A DNA stretch of 64,000 nt from Pseudomonas cedrina subsp. cedrina (GTDB lineage: Bacteria; Pseudomonadota; Gammaproteobacteria; Pseudomonadales; Pseudomonadaceae), in the NCBI RefSeq assembly GCF_001983175.1, contig NZ_MNPW01000001.1:434001-498000 (forward strand). The letters run 5' to 3'. The notes beneath the pieces were generated by a model. That model searched no databases, was not told the origin of the DNA, and saw only the letters and a program-made list of their open reading frames with translations. The translations under genes and the position numbers were made by a program. Of this stretch, positions 1 through 8,289 are shown one piece after another. Position 1 is the first letter of the stretch, and the number at the start of each line of letters is the position of its first letter.

Positions 1-118
1 TTTTTCATCGGCCGGTATCAATTCCGGCGGGTTAAATTCCGGCGGTGCCGGTCGCGGCTCGCGGGGCGAGACGCGGAAGTCTGTCTAGTGTCACCACCAG
101 AAACCTTGCGGTGACCCT
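1..118 (-). promoter_or_regulatory. 5' leader of groES (gene lies outside the window)
   Basis: This is the stretch between the heat-shock promoter at 119-148 and the left edge, read on the minus strand. fxsA ends at 227, and in pseudomonads groES-groEL follows fxsA on the same strand, so this should be transcribed as the groES leader. The strand can fold: GTCACC near the 5' end is complementary to GGTGAC about 15 nt later, and the segment CGCCGGAATT occurs twice near the left edge. A structured 'Pseudomon-groES' leader RNA has been described for this position in pseudomonads; I could not check that this sequence matches it. groES itself is not visible. Confidence 0.55.
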
Positions 119-148
119 TACATAAGGGCGACGGCGGTGATTACAAGG
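119..148 (-). promoter_or_regulatory. sigma-32 type heat-shock promoter for groESL
   Basis: Read on the minus strand, CTTGTAA (147-141) is followed after 12 nt by CCCTTATGTA (128-119). This is close to the sigma-32 pattern CTTGAAA, 11-15 nt, CCCCATnT. It sits in the gap after fxsA and points away from it, toward where groES is expected. The assignment rests on the motif and on known gene order. Confidence 0.7.
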
Positions 149-226
149 GGCTGCGGATGAAAATTTTTGTGTCTGACACGGGGTAAATGCAGCACGGCAC
201 CCGAAGGTGCCGTGCAGGTGCAGCGT

Positions 227-703
227 TTATTTGTTGTCGCGGTGTTCGAACTCGCCTTCGATCACATCCCCTTCTCGCCCCAACGGCTGGCGCGGAGCCG
301 GACCGCCACGGGGTTGCAGGTCATCGGCGAAGGCACGCTGGCGAATTGCGGCCTCCTCGGCGCGCTGGCGCATCTTGCCCGCCAGCAGCTTGCGAGTGAC
401 CGGCAGCAACATCACCAGACCGACCACGTCACTGATAAAGCCCGGCAGGATCAACAGGCCACCGGCCAGGGCCATCATCAGGCCTTCAAGCATGGTCTGC
501 GCGGGCAGCTCGCCACGGTTCAGGCTTTCACGGGCACGCAGCGCCGTGGTCAGGCCGGCGACGCGCAGCACCAGGACGCCGAGCATCGAGCCGAGAATGA
601 TCAACAGCAGGGCCGGGAAAAACCCGATCGCGCTGCTGACTTGAACGAATACGAACAGCTCCAACACCGGAAACAGCAGAAAGAGCAATAAAAAAGGGCG
701 CAT
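227..703 (-). CDS. fxsA: FxsA family inner-membrane protein
   Basis: A 158-residue membrane protein. The first ~75 residues hold hydrophobic helices (MRPFLLLFLLFPVLELFVFV onward) and a third long hydrophobic stretch, GGLLILPGFISDVVGLVMLL, carries the GLLLxPGFxSD-like signature typical of FxsA. The tail is charged and probably cytoplasmic. E. coli FxsA was named for suppressing F exclusion of phage T7; its normal role is unclear. The frame is open up to 760, but the ATG at 703 begins directly before the first membrane segment, so I chose it. It precedes the groESL promoter, as in other pseudomonads. Confidence 0.9.
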   Translation of the reverse strand: MRPFLLLFLLFPVLELFVFVQVSSAIGFFPALLLIILGSMLGVLVLRVAGLTTALRARESLNRGELPAQTMLEGLMMALAGGLLILPGFISDVVGLVMLLPVTRKLLAGKMRQRAEEAAIRQRAFADDLQPRGGPAPRQPLGREGDVIEGEFEHRDNK

Positions 704-769
704 CAAATGGTTCCTCAACGCAAGAATGCCTTGCCAGTCCACCTTAGATGACGTCGCCATTTCGTGAAT

Positions 770-1501
770 TCAAGCGTCAACGGCTTCTTTTTTCGGCCAA
801 ACCTCGGCGTGAGCCAATGAAACCAGGGCTTCGCGTACCTGTGTCGGGGTGTTGCAAGATTCTGCAAACGGCAACCAATGCAAGGACTGACCGATGCGCA
901 GGTGCATGCCTTCGCTGTCGATACCGGCCAATTGCGCAGGCTGCGACGCAGGCAGGCCGGCCAACTCTACGTAATGGGCCAGGGCCTTGGCGTGATCGCT
1001 GTTCATGTGCTCGACCATGCTGCGCTCGGCCTTGCCCGCGAACGGGTTGGCCAGGGTCAACTGGTCGACCCAGTGGATTGCGCCAAAGCCGCCGATGTAA
1101 CGGTGGCGCACCGGCTTGAGTACCCAGAAATCGAAGTCGTGGGCCTTGTGGTAGTTGGCCGAATCAGGGAAGTAGCGGTAATAACGCTCGGCCGCCGCCT
1201 CGATGGCAACGCCCTCCTCCAGTTTTTCGGCTTGCGCCAGGTAGGTCAGGCGCCCGACCGCCTGCACGTCATCCGCGCCCCGCTCACCTACCAGCAACGA
1301 GCACTTCGGGTCTTTTTGCAGGTTGTGGGTGTGCTGGGCGATACGGCTGATCAGGATCAACGGCTGGCCCTGCGCGTCGAGGCAGTACGGCACGACCGAA
1401 CCGAACGGGAAGCCAGGCATGGCTTTGGAGTGTGTGGAGAGAGCCCCACGGTATTCCTTGAGCAACAGCTCTCGGGCGTTCTTGGCAACCTGTGCGCTCA
1501 A
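770..1501 (-). CDS. HugZ-type haem utilisation / pyridoxamine-phosphate-oxidase-fold protein
   Basis: 243 residues. The N-terminal ~150 residues form a split-barrel flavin-binding-like domain (FPFGSVVPYCLD, ILISRIAQHTHNL, RYYRYFPDS). The C-terminal part begins at MVEHMNSDHAKAL and corresponds to the DUF2470 domain found in HugZ-like proteins, in which this histidine-rich helix helps bind haem. Such proteins oxidise or bind haem in the cytoplasm. The start codon is TTG (1501-1499), preceded at 7 nt by a strong GAGGAG ribosome-binding site; there is no ATG in a suitable place. It stands 66 bp upstream of fxsA on the same strand and may be cotranscribed with it. Confidence 0.85.
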   Translation of the reverse strand: MSAQVAKNARELLLKEYRGALSTHSKAMPGFPFGSVVPYCLDAQGQPLILISRIAQHTHNLQKDPKCSLLVGERGADDVQAVGRLTYLAQAEKLEEGVAIEAAAERYYRYFPDSANYHKAHDFDFWVLKPVRHRYIGGFGAIHWVDQLTLANPFAGKAERSMVEHMNSDHAKALAHYVELAGLPASQPAQLAGIDSEGMHLRIGQSLHWLPFAESCNTPTQVREALVSLAHAEVWPKKEAVDA

Positions 1502-1607
1502 CGTTTGACTCCTCGGGTATGCAGCCGCCCATGGCTTATGGGAATGGATCTCAACGCAAGGTAATCAATAACCGCAAAGGTTGCCAGGCAGGTTTTGTTC
1601 GCCGGTG

Positions 1608-2615
1608 TTACCAGGCCACGCCAAACCCTGCGGTGTAGCGCGTCTTGCTCAAGCTGCTGTCGGAGTCGCCGCTGATAACGTCGCGCTCGGCCTTGAGGTT
1701 GAGGGAGGCCCACTCGGTGACTTTGTAGCGCAGGCCCATTTCCGCATCCAGCGAATACGCCGACGGCCCGCCGATAGGCTTGCCGACTTCGCCGTCGGTG
1801 AAGAACTCGACGGTCTTGCCGATCAGGTAGCGGTTGTAGTTCCACTTCATGGCCAGGGAATAGAAATTGTCCTTGCCGCCATCGGCGTATTCGTAGTCGG
1901 TGCGGTTGACCAGCGAGCCGAGGGAAAAGGCGCCCAGCTCATCGTCCCAGAACTGATAGCCCGGGCCGGTACCGACGGTGCGCTGGCGGGCCAGGTCTTC
2001 GACCTTGTCGCGCTTGTAGGTCAAGCGCCCCTGCCAGAACCAATGTTCGGTCAGGAAGCGGTCCAGGTCGTATTCCAGGGCCCAGTTGTCGGTGGTGGTG
2101 ACATCGTCCTGGAATTCGCGGTTGTATTCGCCCTGCCCGGTATGGCGCCATTGGCCATGACGCGCGGTGGTCTTGAAATCGACGTCGTAATCGTTGGTGT
2201 CTTTGTCGGCACGCTTGTAGTCCAGCGCCATGTCCACATTGCCTTTCCACACCAGGTCCGTGATCACAGGCTTTGGCTTGATGATCTGCTGGATGCTGGC
2301 CAGCTCGACGGTCTTGGGCGCTTCGCCATTGGCCAGTACCACTTTGCCGTCGTCCGCCGCTTGCAGCGATTTGGCCTTCTCGCCGGTGTAGGCGTCCTGC
2401 TTGACCAGCAGTTCCTGGTCGCTTTCCAGGGTTTTCACCTGCTTCCAGTCCACGGGAATCGCGCCCGCATAATCGGTCTGGATCAACAGCTTGCCGCCGT
2501 CGAAGACCTTGATCTTGCCGGTCAGGCGGTCACCGTTCTTCAACCAGACGGTATCGGCCAGCAAAGGCGTGGAGGCGCTGAAAACAGCGAGGCATAGCAG
2601 GGTTCTGGACAACAT
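1608..2615 (-). CDS. DUF481 family outer-membrane protein (YdiY-like)
   Basis: 335 residues with a signal peptide (MLSRTLLCLAVFSASTPLLA, cleavage before DTVWLKNGDR). The N-terminal third, DTVWLKNGDRLTGKI and following, resembles the SH3-like leader found in DUF481 proteins. The remaining ~220 residues alternate short polar and aromatic strands and end in a TAGFGVAW-type aromatic C terminus, as expected of a beta-barrel inserted by the Bam machinery. Function is unknown; salt or acid induction has been reported for E. coli relatives. It is divergent from the ATL gene at 2765. Confidence 0.88.
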   Translation of the reverse strand: MLSRTLLCLAVFSASTPLLADTVWLKNGDRLTGKIKVFDGGKLLIQTDYAGAIPVDWKQVKTLESDQELLVKQDAYTGEKAKSLQAADDGKVVLANGEAPKTVELASIQQIIKPKPVITDLVWKGNVDMALDYKRADKDTNDYDVDFKTTARHGQWRHTGQGEYNREFQDDVTTTDNWALEYDLDRFLTEHWFWQGRLTYKRDKVEDLARQRTVGTGPGYQFWDDELGAFSLGSLVNRTDYEYADGGKDNFYSLAMKWNYNRYLIGKTVEFFTDGEVGKPIGGPSAYSLDAEMGLRYKVTEWASLNLKAERDVISGDSDSSLSKTRYTAGFGVAW

Positions 2616-2764
2616 AAGCGGATTCGAGGCTCGAAGTTGGCGAAAAAGAAGGCATTATCGTGTCAGCTACGACTGACTCAAGGATTTATGTTCAGTTCAA
2701 TTGTCGAGACCATGTTTACAGACGTTTCTTACAATAAGACAGACGATCTCAACGGATACCCACA

Positions 2765-3118
2765 GTGAATCAACCCGCCGAGTCCCCGCAAAGCCCCGCC
2801 GAAATGCGCCGCACCGCGCTTTACCTGACCTTGGCGCAAGTACCCGAAGGCTGCGTGGTGAGCTACGCCGAGCTGGCCCAACTAGCTGGCCTCGGTCGCG
2901 CGGCACGCTGGGTTGGCCGTACCCTGAGCCAACTCCCCGACGACACCAAATTACCCTGGCACCGCGTGCTGGGTGCCGGTGGTCGGATAAGTCTGCCGGT
3001 GGGCAGTGCCTCGGGTGACGAGCAACGCGCACGTTTGCGCGATGAAGGCGTCACAGTCCGCAATAATCGCGTGGATATTCAGCGCCATGGCTGGCGCCCG
3101 GTAGAGCACAGCGGTTAG
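2765..3118 (+). CDS. Alkyltransferase-like (ATL) DNA base-flipping protein
   Basis: 117 residues, GTG start. It has the DNA-binding domain of O6-methylguanine methyltransferase, including the recognition-helix region VSYAELAQLAGLGRAARWVG and the active-site loop. In that loop the reactive cysteine of the PCHR motif is replaced by tryptophan: PWHRV at about residue 67. ATL proteins bind O6-alkylguanine, flip it and recruit nucleotide excision repair instead of removing the alkyl group. Length and single domain fit the family. The gene stands alone between divergent DUF481 and ampG, 43 bp upstream of ampG, and could share its transcript. Confidence 0.88.
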   Translation: MNQPAESPQSPAEMRRTALYLTLAQVPEGCVVSYAELAQLAGLGRAARWVGRTLSQLPDDTKLPWHRVLGAGGRISLPVGSASGDEQRARLRDEGVTVRNNRVDIQRHGWRPVEHSG

Positions 3119-3161
3119 AGTGCGCGCTTTGTTTCCGTGAATCTGAGGCAGACTCCAGCCC

Positions 3162-4694
3162 ATGCCCCGTAAAACCTGGCGCGCCGCGCTCGCCGCCTAT
3201 GCCAGCCCCTCGACGTTAGTGCTGTTGTTGCTCGGCTTTGCCGCCGGTTTGCCTTACATGTTGGTGTTCTCGACGCTCTCAGTGTGGTTGCGTGAAGCCG
3301 GTGTGGCGCGCGAGACCATCGGTTATGCGAGCCTGATCGGTCTGGCCTATGCCTTTAAATGGGTGTGGTCGCCGCTGCTCGACCAATGGCGCCTGCCACT
3401 GCTCGGTAAACTCGGACGCCGTCGCTCCTGGCTGGTACTGGCCCAGTCGCTGGTGATCCTCGGATTGATCGGCATGGGCTTTTGCGACCCGCAGAAACAC
3501 TTGTCCTGGTTGATCGCTATCGCCGTGGTCGTCGCCTTCGCGTCCGCCACCCAGGACATCGCGGTTGATGCCTACCGCCTGGAAATCGCCGACGACAGCC
3601 GCCAGGCCGCCCTCGCCGCCAGCTATATGTCCGGTTATCGCATCGCCGCCCTGCTGGCTACCGCGGGCGCACTGTTTTTCGCCGAAGGGTTCGGTTCCAC
3701 CGGCTTCAACTATAAACACTCGGCCTGGGCTGGCACCTACGTGCTGTTTGGCGTGCTGATGATCCCGGCGCTGCTGACTACCTTGTTCATGCGCGAACCC
3801 AATGTACCGCTGCGCACCCAGCTGCAGGCCGGGCGCTACAGCTTCGTGCATCAGCTCGCCTCGGTGTTTGTGCTGATCGTGTTGCTGGTGTCGGTTCCGG
3901 CGATGTTTACCCAGTTGTACAACACCGATTTCGCCAGCGTGGTGTTCCAGGGCGTAAGCCTGTGGGATTTGCTGATGGACGATCGCGCGTTCCTGCGTGC
4001 CATCCTCTATATAACCCTCACCGCGCTGTGCCTCTCGGCCATGGGCCGCCGAGGCCTGGCGCCGGTGCTCACGCCGGTCAACGACTTTATCCTGCGCTAC
4101 CGCTGGCAGGCGTTGCTGCTGCTGGGGCTGATCGCCACCTATCGCATGTCCGACACGGTAATGGGCGTGATGGCCAACGTGTTCTACATCGACCAGGGCT
4201 TTACCAAGGACCAGATCGCCGGGGTCAGCAAGATCTTCGGCCTGATCATGACCCTGCTCGGCGCCGGCATGGGCGGCCTGTTGATCGTGCGGTTCGGCAT
4301 TTTGCCGATCCTGTTTATCGGCGGAGTGTTCTCCGCCGGTACCAACCTGCTGTTCGTGGCGCTGGCCGACATGGGCCCCGACTTGCAGATGCTGATTTTC
4401 ACGATTTCCCTGGATAACTTCAGCTCAGGGATGGCGACGTCGGCCTTCGTTGCCTACTTGTCGAGCCTGACCAACCTCAAGTTTTCCGCCACCCAATACG
4501 CCCTGCTCAGCTCGATCATGCTGCTGCTGCCGCGCCTGATCGGCGGGTATTCGGGGGTGATGGTGGAGAAGTTCGGGTATCACCATTTCTTCCTGATCAC
4601 CTGCATGCTGGGCGTGCCGACGCTGCTGCTGATTGCGTTGCACTGGTATCAGGAGAATCGGCGGATTCGGTTGAATCCGCCTGAGGAAGACTGA
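3162..4694 (+). CDS. ampG: AmpG muropeptide permease
   Basis: 510 residues with about 12-14 hydrophobic helices. AmpG imports GlcNAc-1,6-anhydroMurNAc peptides across the inner membrane for cell-wall recycling and so feeds the ampC-inducing signal. The N terminus (ASPSTLVLLLLGFAAGLPYMLVFSTLSVWLREAG, given here only in part: GFAAGLPYML, WLREAG) and the SATQDIAVDAYR segment around residue 130 are characteristic of the family. It is somewhat shorter than P. aeruginosa AmpG. It links to other peptidoglycan genes in the window (MltF, L,D-transpeptidase, NagA). Confidence 0.92.
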   Translation: MPRKTWRAALAAYASPSTLVLLLLGFAAGLPYMLVFSTLSVWLREAGVARETIGYASLIGLAYAFKWVWSPLLDQWRLPLLGKLGRRRSWLVLAQSLVILGLIGMGFCDPQKHLSWLIAIAVVVAFASATQDIAVDAYRLEIADDSRQAALAASYMSGYRIAALLATAGALFFAEGFGSTGFNYKHSAWAGTYVLFGVLMIPALLTTLFMREPNVPLRTQLQAGRYSFVHQLASVFVLIVLLVSVPAMFTQLYNTDFASVVFQGVSLWDLLMDDRAFLRAILYITLTALCLSAMGRRGLAPVLTPVNDFILRYRWQALLLLGLIATYRMSDTVMGVMANVFYIDQGFTKDQIAGVSKIFGLIMTLLGAGMGGLLIVRFGILPILFIGGVFSAGTNLLFVALADMGPDLQMLIFTISLDNFSSGMATSAFVAYLSSLTNLKFSATQYALLSSIMLLLPRLIGGYSGVMVEKFGYHHFFLITCMLGVPTLLLIALHWYQENRRIRLNPPEED

Positions 4695-4708
4695 CCCAAC
4701 TCGGTTCT

Positions 4709-5375
4709 GTGGGAGCTGGCTTGCCTGCGATGCGCATGGGTATCTACACAACTTTCAACGGTGTGTGGCGAGGAGCTTGCTTGGCGGCCTTCGGGCCGAC
4801 CGTTTTTTGGGGTTTGACCGAGTACATATCCGTTGCTGCGGTAACGGCGGCTTAGGGTTCCGCCCTTACGGCGGGTCACTTTTTGAAGAGCGCAAAAAGT
4901 AACCCAAAACGCTTCGCCCCACCACTTGGTGCCTCGCCTAGGCTCGGCATGCCCGTAATCCGACATTGATTTGGGGGGCCGCCGCCACGCGCCATCCATG
5001 GCGCGGGGCGGCTAAACCGGCGTCCTGCCGGTTTACCCCCCAAATCAATATCGAATTACGGCCAGCGTGGTTGACGGGGCGCCTCAGATCAAGATCAAAA
5101 ACAAAGCGCGGCGGCCTTAGAGCCGACCGATATTCATGTCGAACTCGGTTCAAAATGTGGGAGCTGTCGAGCCCCAGCGAGGCTGCGAAGGCGGCGGCAC
5201 TGCTGGCATTTTTTTCGCCTGACCCACCGCTTTCGCAGCCTCGCAGATGCTCGACAGCTCCCACAGGGAGATTGGTCAACTGAAAGTTGTGTAGATACCC
5301 ATGCTGCGATGCGGACGGCGCGGTGCATCTGTTGCACCGAGGCGATTTCATCGCAGGAAAGCCAGCTCCCACACA
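4709..5375. repeat. REP doublet interrupted by an inserted element
   Basis: The outer arms, GTGGGAGCTGGCTTGCC near 4710 and its complement near 5372, form one inverted REP pair like the intact ones at 8181, 14289 and 16176. The pair is split by the element at 4734-5304. Joining 4733 to 5313 restores a normal ~95-bp doublet with the usual GATGCGGACGG loop sequence, which is also seen intact at 16195-16206. Confidence 0.88.
4734..5304. mobile_element. 571-bp non-coding element with 24-bp terminal inverted repeats and 8-bp target duplication
   Basis: Bases 4734-4757 and 5281-5304 are perfect inverted copies (24 of 24; core GGGTATCTACACAACTTT). TGCGATGC stands immediately outside both ends (4726-4733 and 5305-5312), so the host REP sequence was duplicated on insertion. 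The interior holds no convincing gene. It contains several long hairpins: near 4863-4900 (GGGTCACTTTTTG with CAAAAAGTAACCC), near 4970-5047, and 5157-5264 (arms GTGGGAGCTGTCGAGC and its complement). I infer a non-autonomous, MITE-like element mobilised by a transposase elsewhere. Large repeat families of similar size are known in P. fluorescens; I could not test membership. Confidence 0.85.
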
Positions 5376-5466
5376 AAGCCCTGCACTTCTGACGCCTGTA
5401 CTCCGACAGCAACCGCCCGTACAATCCCAAGTCATTTCAAGTCCAAGCAACCGACAACGGCCTACC

Positions 5467-7182
5467 ATGCGTACCAGTCAATATTTGCTCGCCACACAGA
5501 AAGAAACGCCTTCCGACGCGGTCGTGATCAGCCATCAGTTGATGCTGCGCGCCGGCATGATCCGCAAGCTCGCTTCCGGCCTGTACACCTGGCTGCCCAT
5601 GGGCTTGAAGGTGATGCGCAAGGTCGAAGCCATCGTTCGTGAAGAAATGAACGCCGCCGGCTCTCTGGAAGTGTTGATGCCGAGCACCCAACCGGCTGAG
5701 CTGTGGCAGGAATCCGGGCGCTGGGAAGAGTACGGCCCCGAGTTGCTGCGCTTCAAGGACCGTCACGGCCGCGATTTCTGCGCCGGCCCGACCCACGAAG
5801 AAGTGATCACCGACCTGATGCGCAACGAGCTGAGCAGCTACAAGCAGCTGCCGCTGAACCTGTATCAGATCCAGACCAAATTCCGTGACGAGATCCGCCC
5901 GCGCTTCGGTTTGATGCGCGGTCGCGAATTCATCATGAAAGATGCCTATTCGTTCCACCCTGACCAGGCATCGCTGCAGGTCACCTACGACCGCATGCAC
6001 CAGGCCTACTGCAATGTATTCACGCGCCTGGGCCTGAAATTCCGCCCGGTTGAAGCGGACAACGGTTCCATCGGCGGCGCCGGCTCCCACGAATTCCACG
6101 TACTGGCCGAGTCCGGCGAAGACGACATCGTGTTCAGCAACGGTTCGGACTACGCGGCGAATATCGAAAAAGCCGAAGCCGTGCCACGGGAAACTTCGCG
6201 CCCTGCACCGGCCGAAGAACTGCGCCTGGTGGATACACCGGACACCAAGACCATCGCGGCCTTGGTGGAGAAATTCAATCTGCCGATTGAAAAGACCATC
6301 AAGACCCTGATTGTGCGCGCCGAAGAAGAAGGCAAGCTGATTGCGCTGGTGATCCGTGGCGACCACGAACTCAACGAAATCAAAGCCGCCCAGCAGCCTG
6401 GCGTGGCCAACCCGCTGGTGATGGCTACCGACGCCGAGCTGCGCGACGCCATTGGCGCCGGCGCCGGCTCGCTCGGCCCGCTGAACCTGCCGCTGCCGAT
6501 CATCATCGACCGTTCGGTCGAACTGATGAGCGACTTCGCTATCGGCGCGAACATCGACGACAAGCACTACTTCGGCGTGAACTGGGAGCGCGACCTGCCG
6601 GTTCCGACCGTGGCCGACCTGCGTAACGTGGTGGCCGGCGACCCGAGCCCGGACGGCAAGGGCACGCTGGAAATCAAGCGCGGCATCGAAGTCGGGCACA
6701 TCTTCCAGCTGGGCAACAAGTACAGCAAGGCGATGAAGTGCGAAGTGCTGGGCGAGAACGGCAAGCCGATCACCCTGGAAATGGGCTGCTACGGCATCGG
6801 CGTGTCCCGCGTGGTGGCCGCTGCCATCGAGCAGAACAACGACGAAAAAGGCATCATCTGGAGTGACGCGCTGGCGCCGTTCCAGGTCGCGCTGGTACCG
6901 CTGCGTTATGAAACCGAGCAAGTGCGCGAAGCCACCGACAAACTCTATGCCGAACTGACGGCGGCGGGTTTTGAAGTGTTGCTCGATGACCGGGACAAGA
7001 AAACCAGCCCGGGCATCAAGTTCGCCGACATGGAACTGATTGGCATCCCGCACCGGATCGTGGTCAGTGACCGCGGCCTGGCCGATGGCAATCTGGAATA
7101 CAAGAGCCGGACCGAAGCCGAAGCTCAACCGTTGCCGGTGGCTGACGTGCTGTCTTTCCTTCAGGCGCGTATTCGTCGCTGA
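5467..7182 (+). CDS. proS: Prolyl-tRNA synthetase
   Basis: 571 residues, the usual length of the bacterial form. ProRS charges tRNA-Pro in the cytoplasm. Class II motif 2 is visible at about residues 139-165 ([20 protein letters not shown]), and motif 3 lies near [20 protein letters not shown]. An editing (YbaK-like) insertion of about 180 residues stands between motifs 2 and 3 ([30 protein letters not shown]) and hydrolyses mischarged alanyl-tRNA. The C-terminal anticodon-binding domain begins near [11 protein letters not shown] chose the ATG at 5467 ([13 protein letters not shown]), the conserved N terminus, over an in-frame start 180 bp upstream inside repeat sequence. Confidence 0.97.
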   Translation: MRTSQYLLATQKETPSDAVVISHQLMLRAGMIRKLASGLYTWLPMGLKVMRKVEAIVREEMNAAGSLEVLMPSTQPAELWQESGRWEEYGPELLRFKDRHGRDFCAGPTHEEVITDLMRNELSSYKQLPLNLYQIQTKFRDEIRPRFGLMRGREFIMKDAYSFHPDQASLQVTYDRMHQAYCNVFTRLGLKFRPVEADNGSIGGAGSHEFHVLAESGEDDIVFSNGSDYAANIEKAEAVPRETSRPAPAEELRLVDTPDTKTIAALVEKFNLPIEKTIKTLIVRAEEEGKLIALVIRGDHELNEIKAAQQPGVANPLVMATDAELRDAIGAGAGSLGPLNLPLPIIIDRSVELMSDFAIGANIDDKHYFGVNWERDLPVPTVADLRNVVAGDPSPDGKGTLEIKRGIEVGHIFQLGNKYSKAMKCEVLGENGKPITLEMGCYGIGVSRVVAAAIEQNNDEKGIIWSDALAPFQVALVPLRYETEQVREATDKLYAELTAAGFEVLLDDRDKKTSPGIKFADMELIGIPHRIVVSDRGLADGNLEYKSRTEAEAQPLPVADVLSFLQARIRR

Positions 7183-7202
7183 AAACCAGATCAAGAGAAG
7201 TC

Positions 7203-8156
7203 ATGTTCAAGCGAAACACCAGAGCCCTGGGGGGCGCCGCCTTGTGCGGCGCCCTGCTGGTCAGCGGCTGCGCCAACCAGATGTCGCAACGCAGTGAGCA
7301 CGAGGAGCGGGTCGAGCGTAAGTTGCTCGACCACAGCCTGCAGATCGATGTAGGCGAACCCAAAGTGCTGGAGCTGCCGCAACGCCGGGTTCGTATTCAT
7401 GAGCAGAAGACCTTCGAGGTCACCGAATTCGAAGTCACCCGTCGCTACGACCGCTACACGCCCTACCAACCCTGGCGCAAGCTCTATGAGATGCCCTTGG
7501 GTGCGGTGGCGTTGGTGGCGGGCGCCGGTGCCAACGTGGCGAATATCTTCGCCCTCGGCAACCTGCCTACCAGCATGACCCACGATTGGCTGATCTACGG
7601 CGTGGACGGCCTCAACCCGTTCATGAACGTGCAGTCACACGGCCGTGCGCAGCAGAACCTGGCGGGTATCGATGAAGTCCAGCGCGACAAGCGTGTGGAG
7701 TATTCGAGCCTGCCGTGGAGCGAACGGCCGGTACAGGTCACCGCCGGCAAGCAGGTGCATGAGCTGACCACCGACCGCAACGGCGTGCTGCGCCTGAACC
7801 TGTTGGACAGCCCCTTTGCCGAGCAGGACCTGAACCGCGTCACCACTTTGAAGATCAGCGTGGAAGATGGCCAGGACGATGTGCATTCGGACTCGACCCT
7901 GGCGGTCAGCAACACCTTGCGTGGCAAGTTGCTGGAAGCCCACGGCCTGATCTACGACGACCTGGAAGACGACGAAGTCAGCCAGTGGGTGCACCGGGTC
8001 AAGCGCCTGTCGGAGCTGGGCCTGGAAGAAGAAGCCAGCGAACTGGAACAAAGCCTGATCGAACTGACCCGCAATGATCCGGAGTTGCAGCAGGAATTCC
8101 TGCAGGCGCTGACCAAGGATGCGGGGCGGCTCGTCGCGGACCCAGGTGCACGCTGA
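7203..8156 (+). CDS. Putative lipoprotein of unknown function
   Basis: 317 residues. A lipoprotein signal is clear: basic start (MFKRNTR), hydrophobic core, lipobox VSGC with Cys23. The mature part is acidic and has one internal hydrophobic stretch (GAVALVAGAGANVANIFALG) that might contact the membrane. The last ~60 residues are charged and probably helical (SELGLEEEASELEQSLIELT). I recognise no catalytic motif. It starts 20 bp after proS and is probably cotranscribed; the REP hairpin with a T-run at 8181-8280 may end the transcript. Residue 25 is N, which does not suggest retention at the inner membrane (that would be D at +2), so an outer-membrane location is likely. Confidence 0.7.
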   Translation: MFKRNTRALGGAALCGALLVSGCANQMSQRSEHEERVERKLLDHSLQIDVGEPKVLELPQRRVRIHEQKTFEVTEFEVTRRYDRYTPYQPWRKLYEMPLGAVALVAGAGANVANIFALGNLPTSMTHDWLIYGVDGLNPFMNVQSHGRAQQNLAGIDEVQRDKRVEYSSLPWSERPVQVTAGKQVHELTTDRNGVLRLNLLDSPFAEQDLNRVTTLKISVEDGQDDVHSDSTLAVSNTLRGKLLEAHGLIYDDLEDDEVSQWVHRVKRLSELGLEEEASELEQSLIELTRNDPELQQEFLQALTKDAGRLVADPGAR

Positions 8157-8180
8157 GACTTTGAAACTGCTGCACATTCA

Positions 8181-8280
8181 AATGTGGGAGCTGGCTTGCC
8201 TGCGATAGCGATGTATCAGTTAAAGCAGCAGTGACTGACACTCCGCTATCGCAGGCAAGCCAGCTCCCACATTTTTTTTG
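8181..8280. repeat. REP doublet with T-run, probable transcription end
   Basis: Inverted arms AAATGTGGGAGCTGGC (8181 onward) and its complement (ending 8274) enclose about 35 bp. The right arm runs into eight T's (8273-8280), so on the plus strand this can act as a terminator behind the lipoprotein gene. dinB converges on it from the right. Confidence 0.8.
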
Positions 8281-8289
8281 ATCCAGTTT

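Noticed and set aside
4649..5468. Short open frames inside the 571-bp element
   Set aside because: They overlap each other on both strands, follow palindromes and have no transposase motifs.
5437..7194. A 585-codon open frame antisense to proS
   Set aside because: Mirror of the proS codon pattern; composition is Val/His/Gln/Gly rich with no family features.
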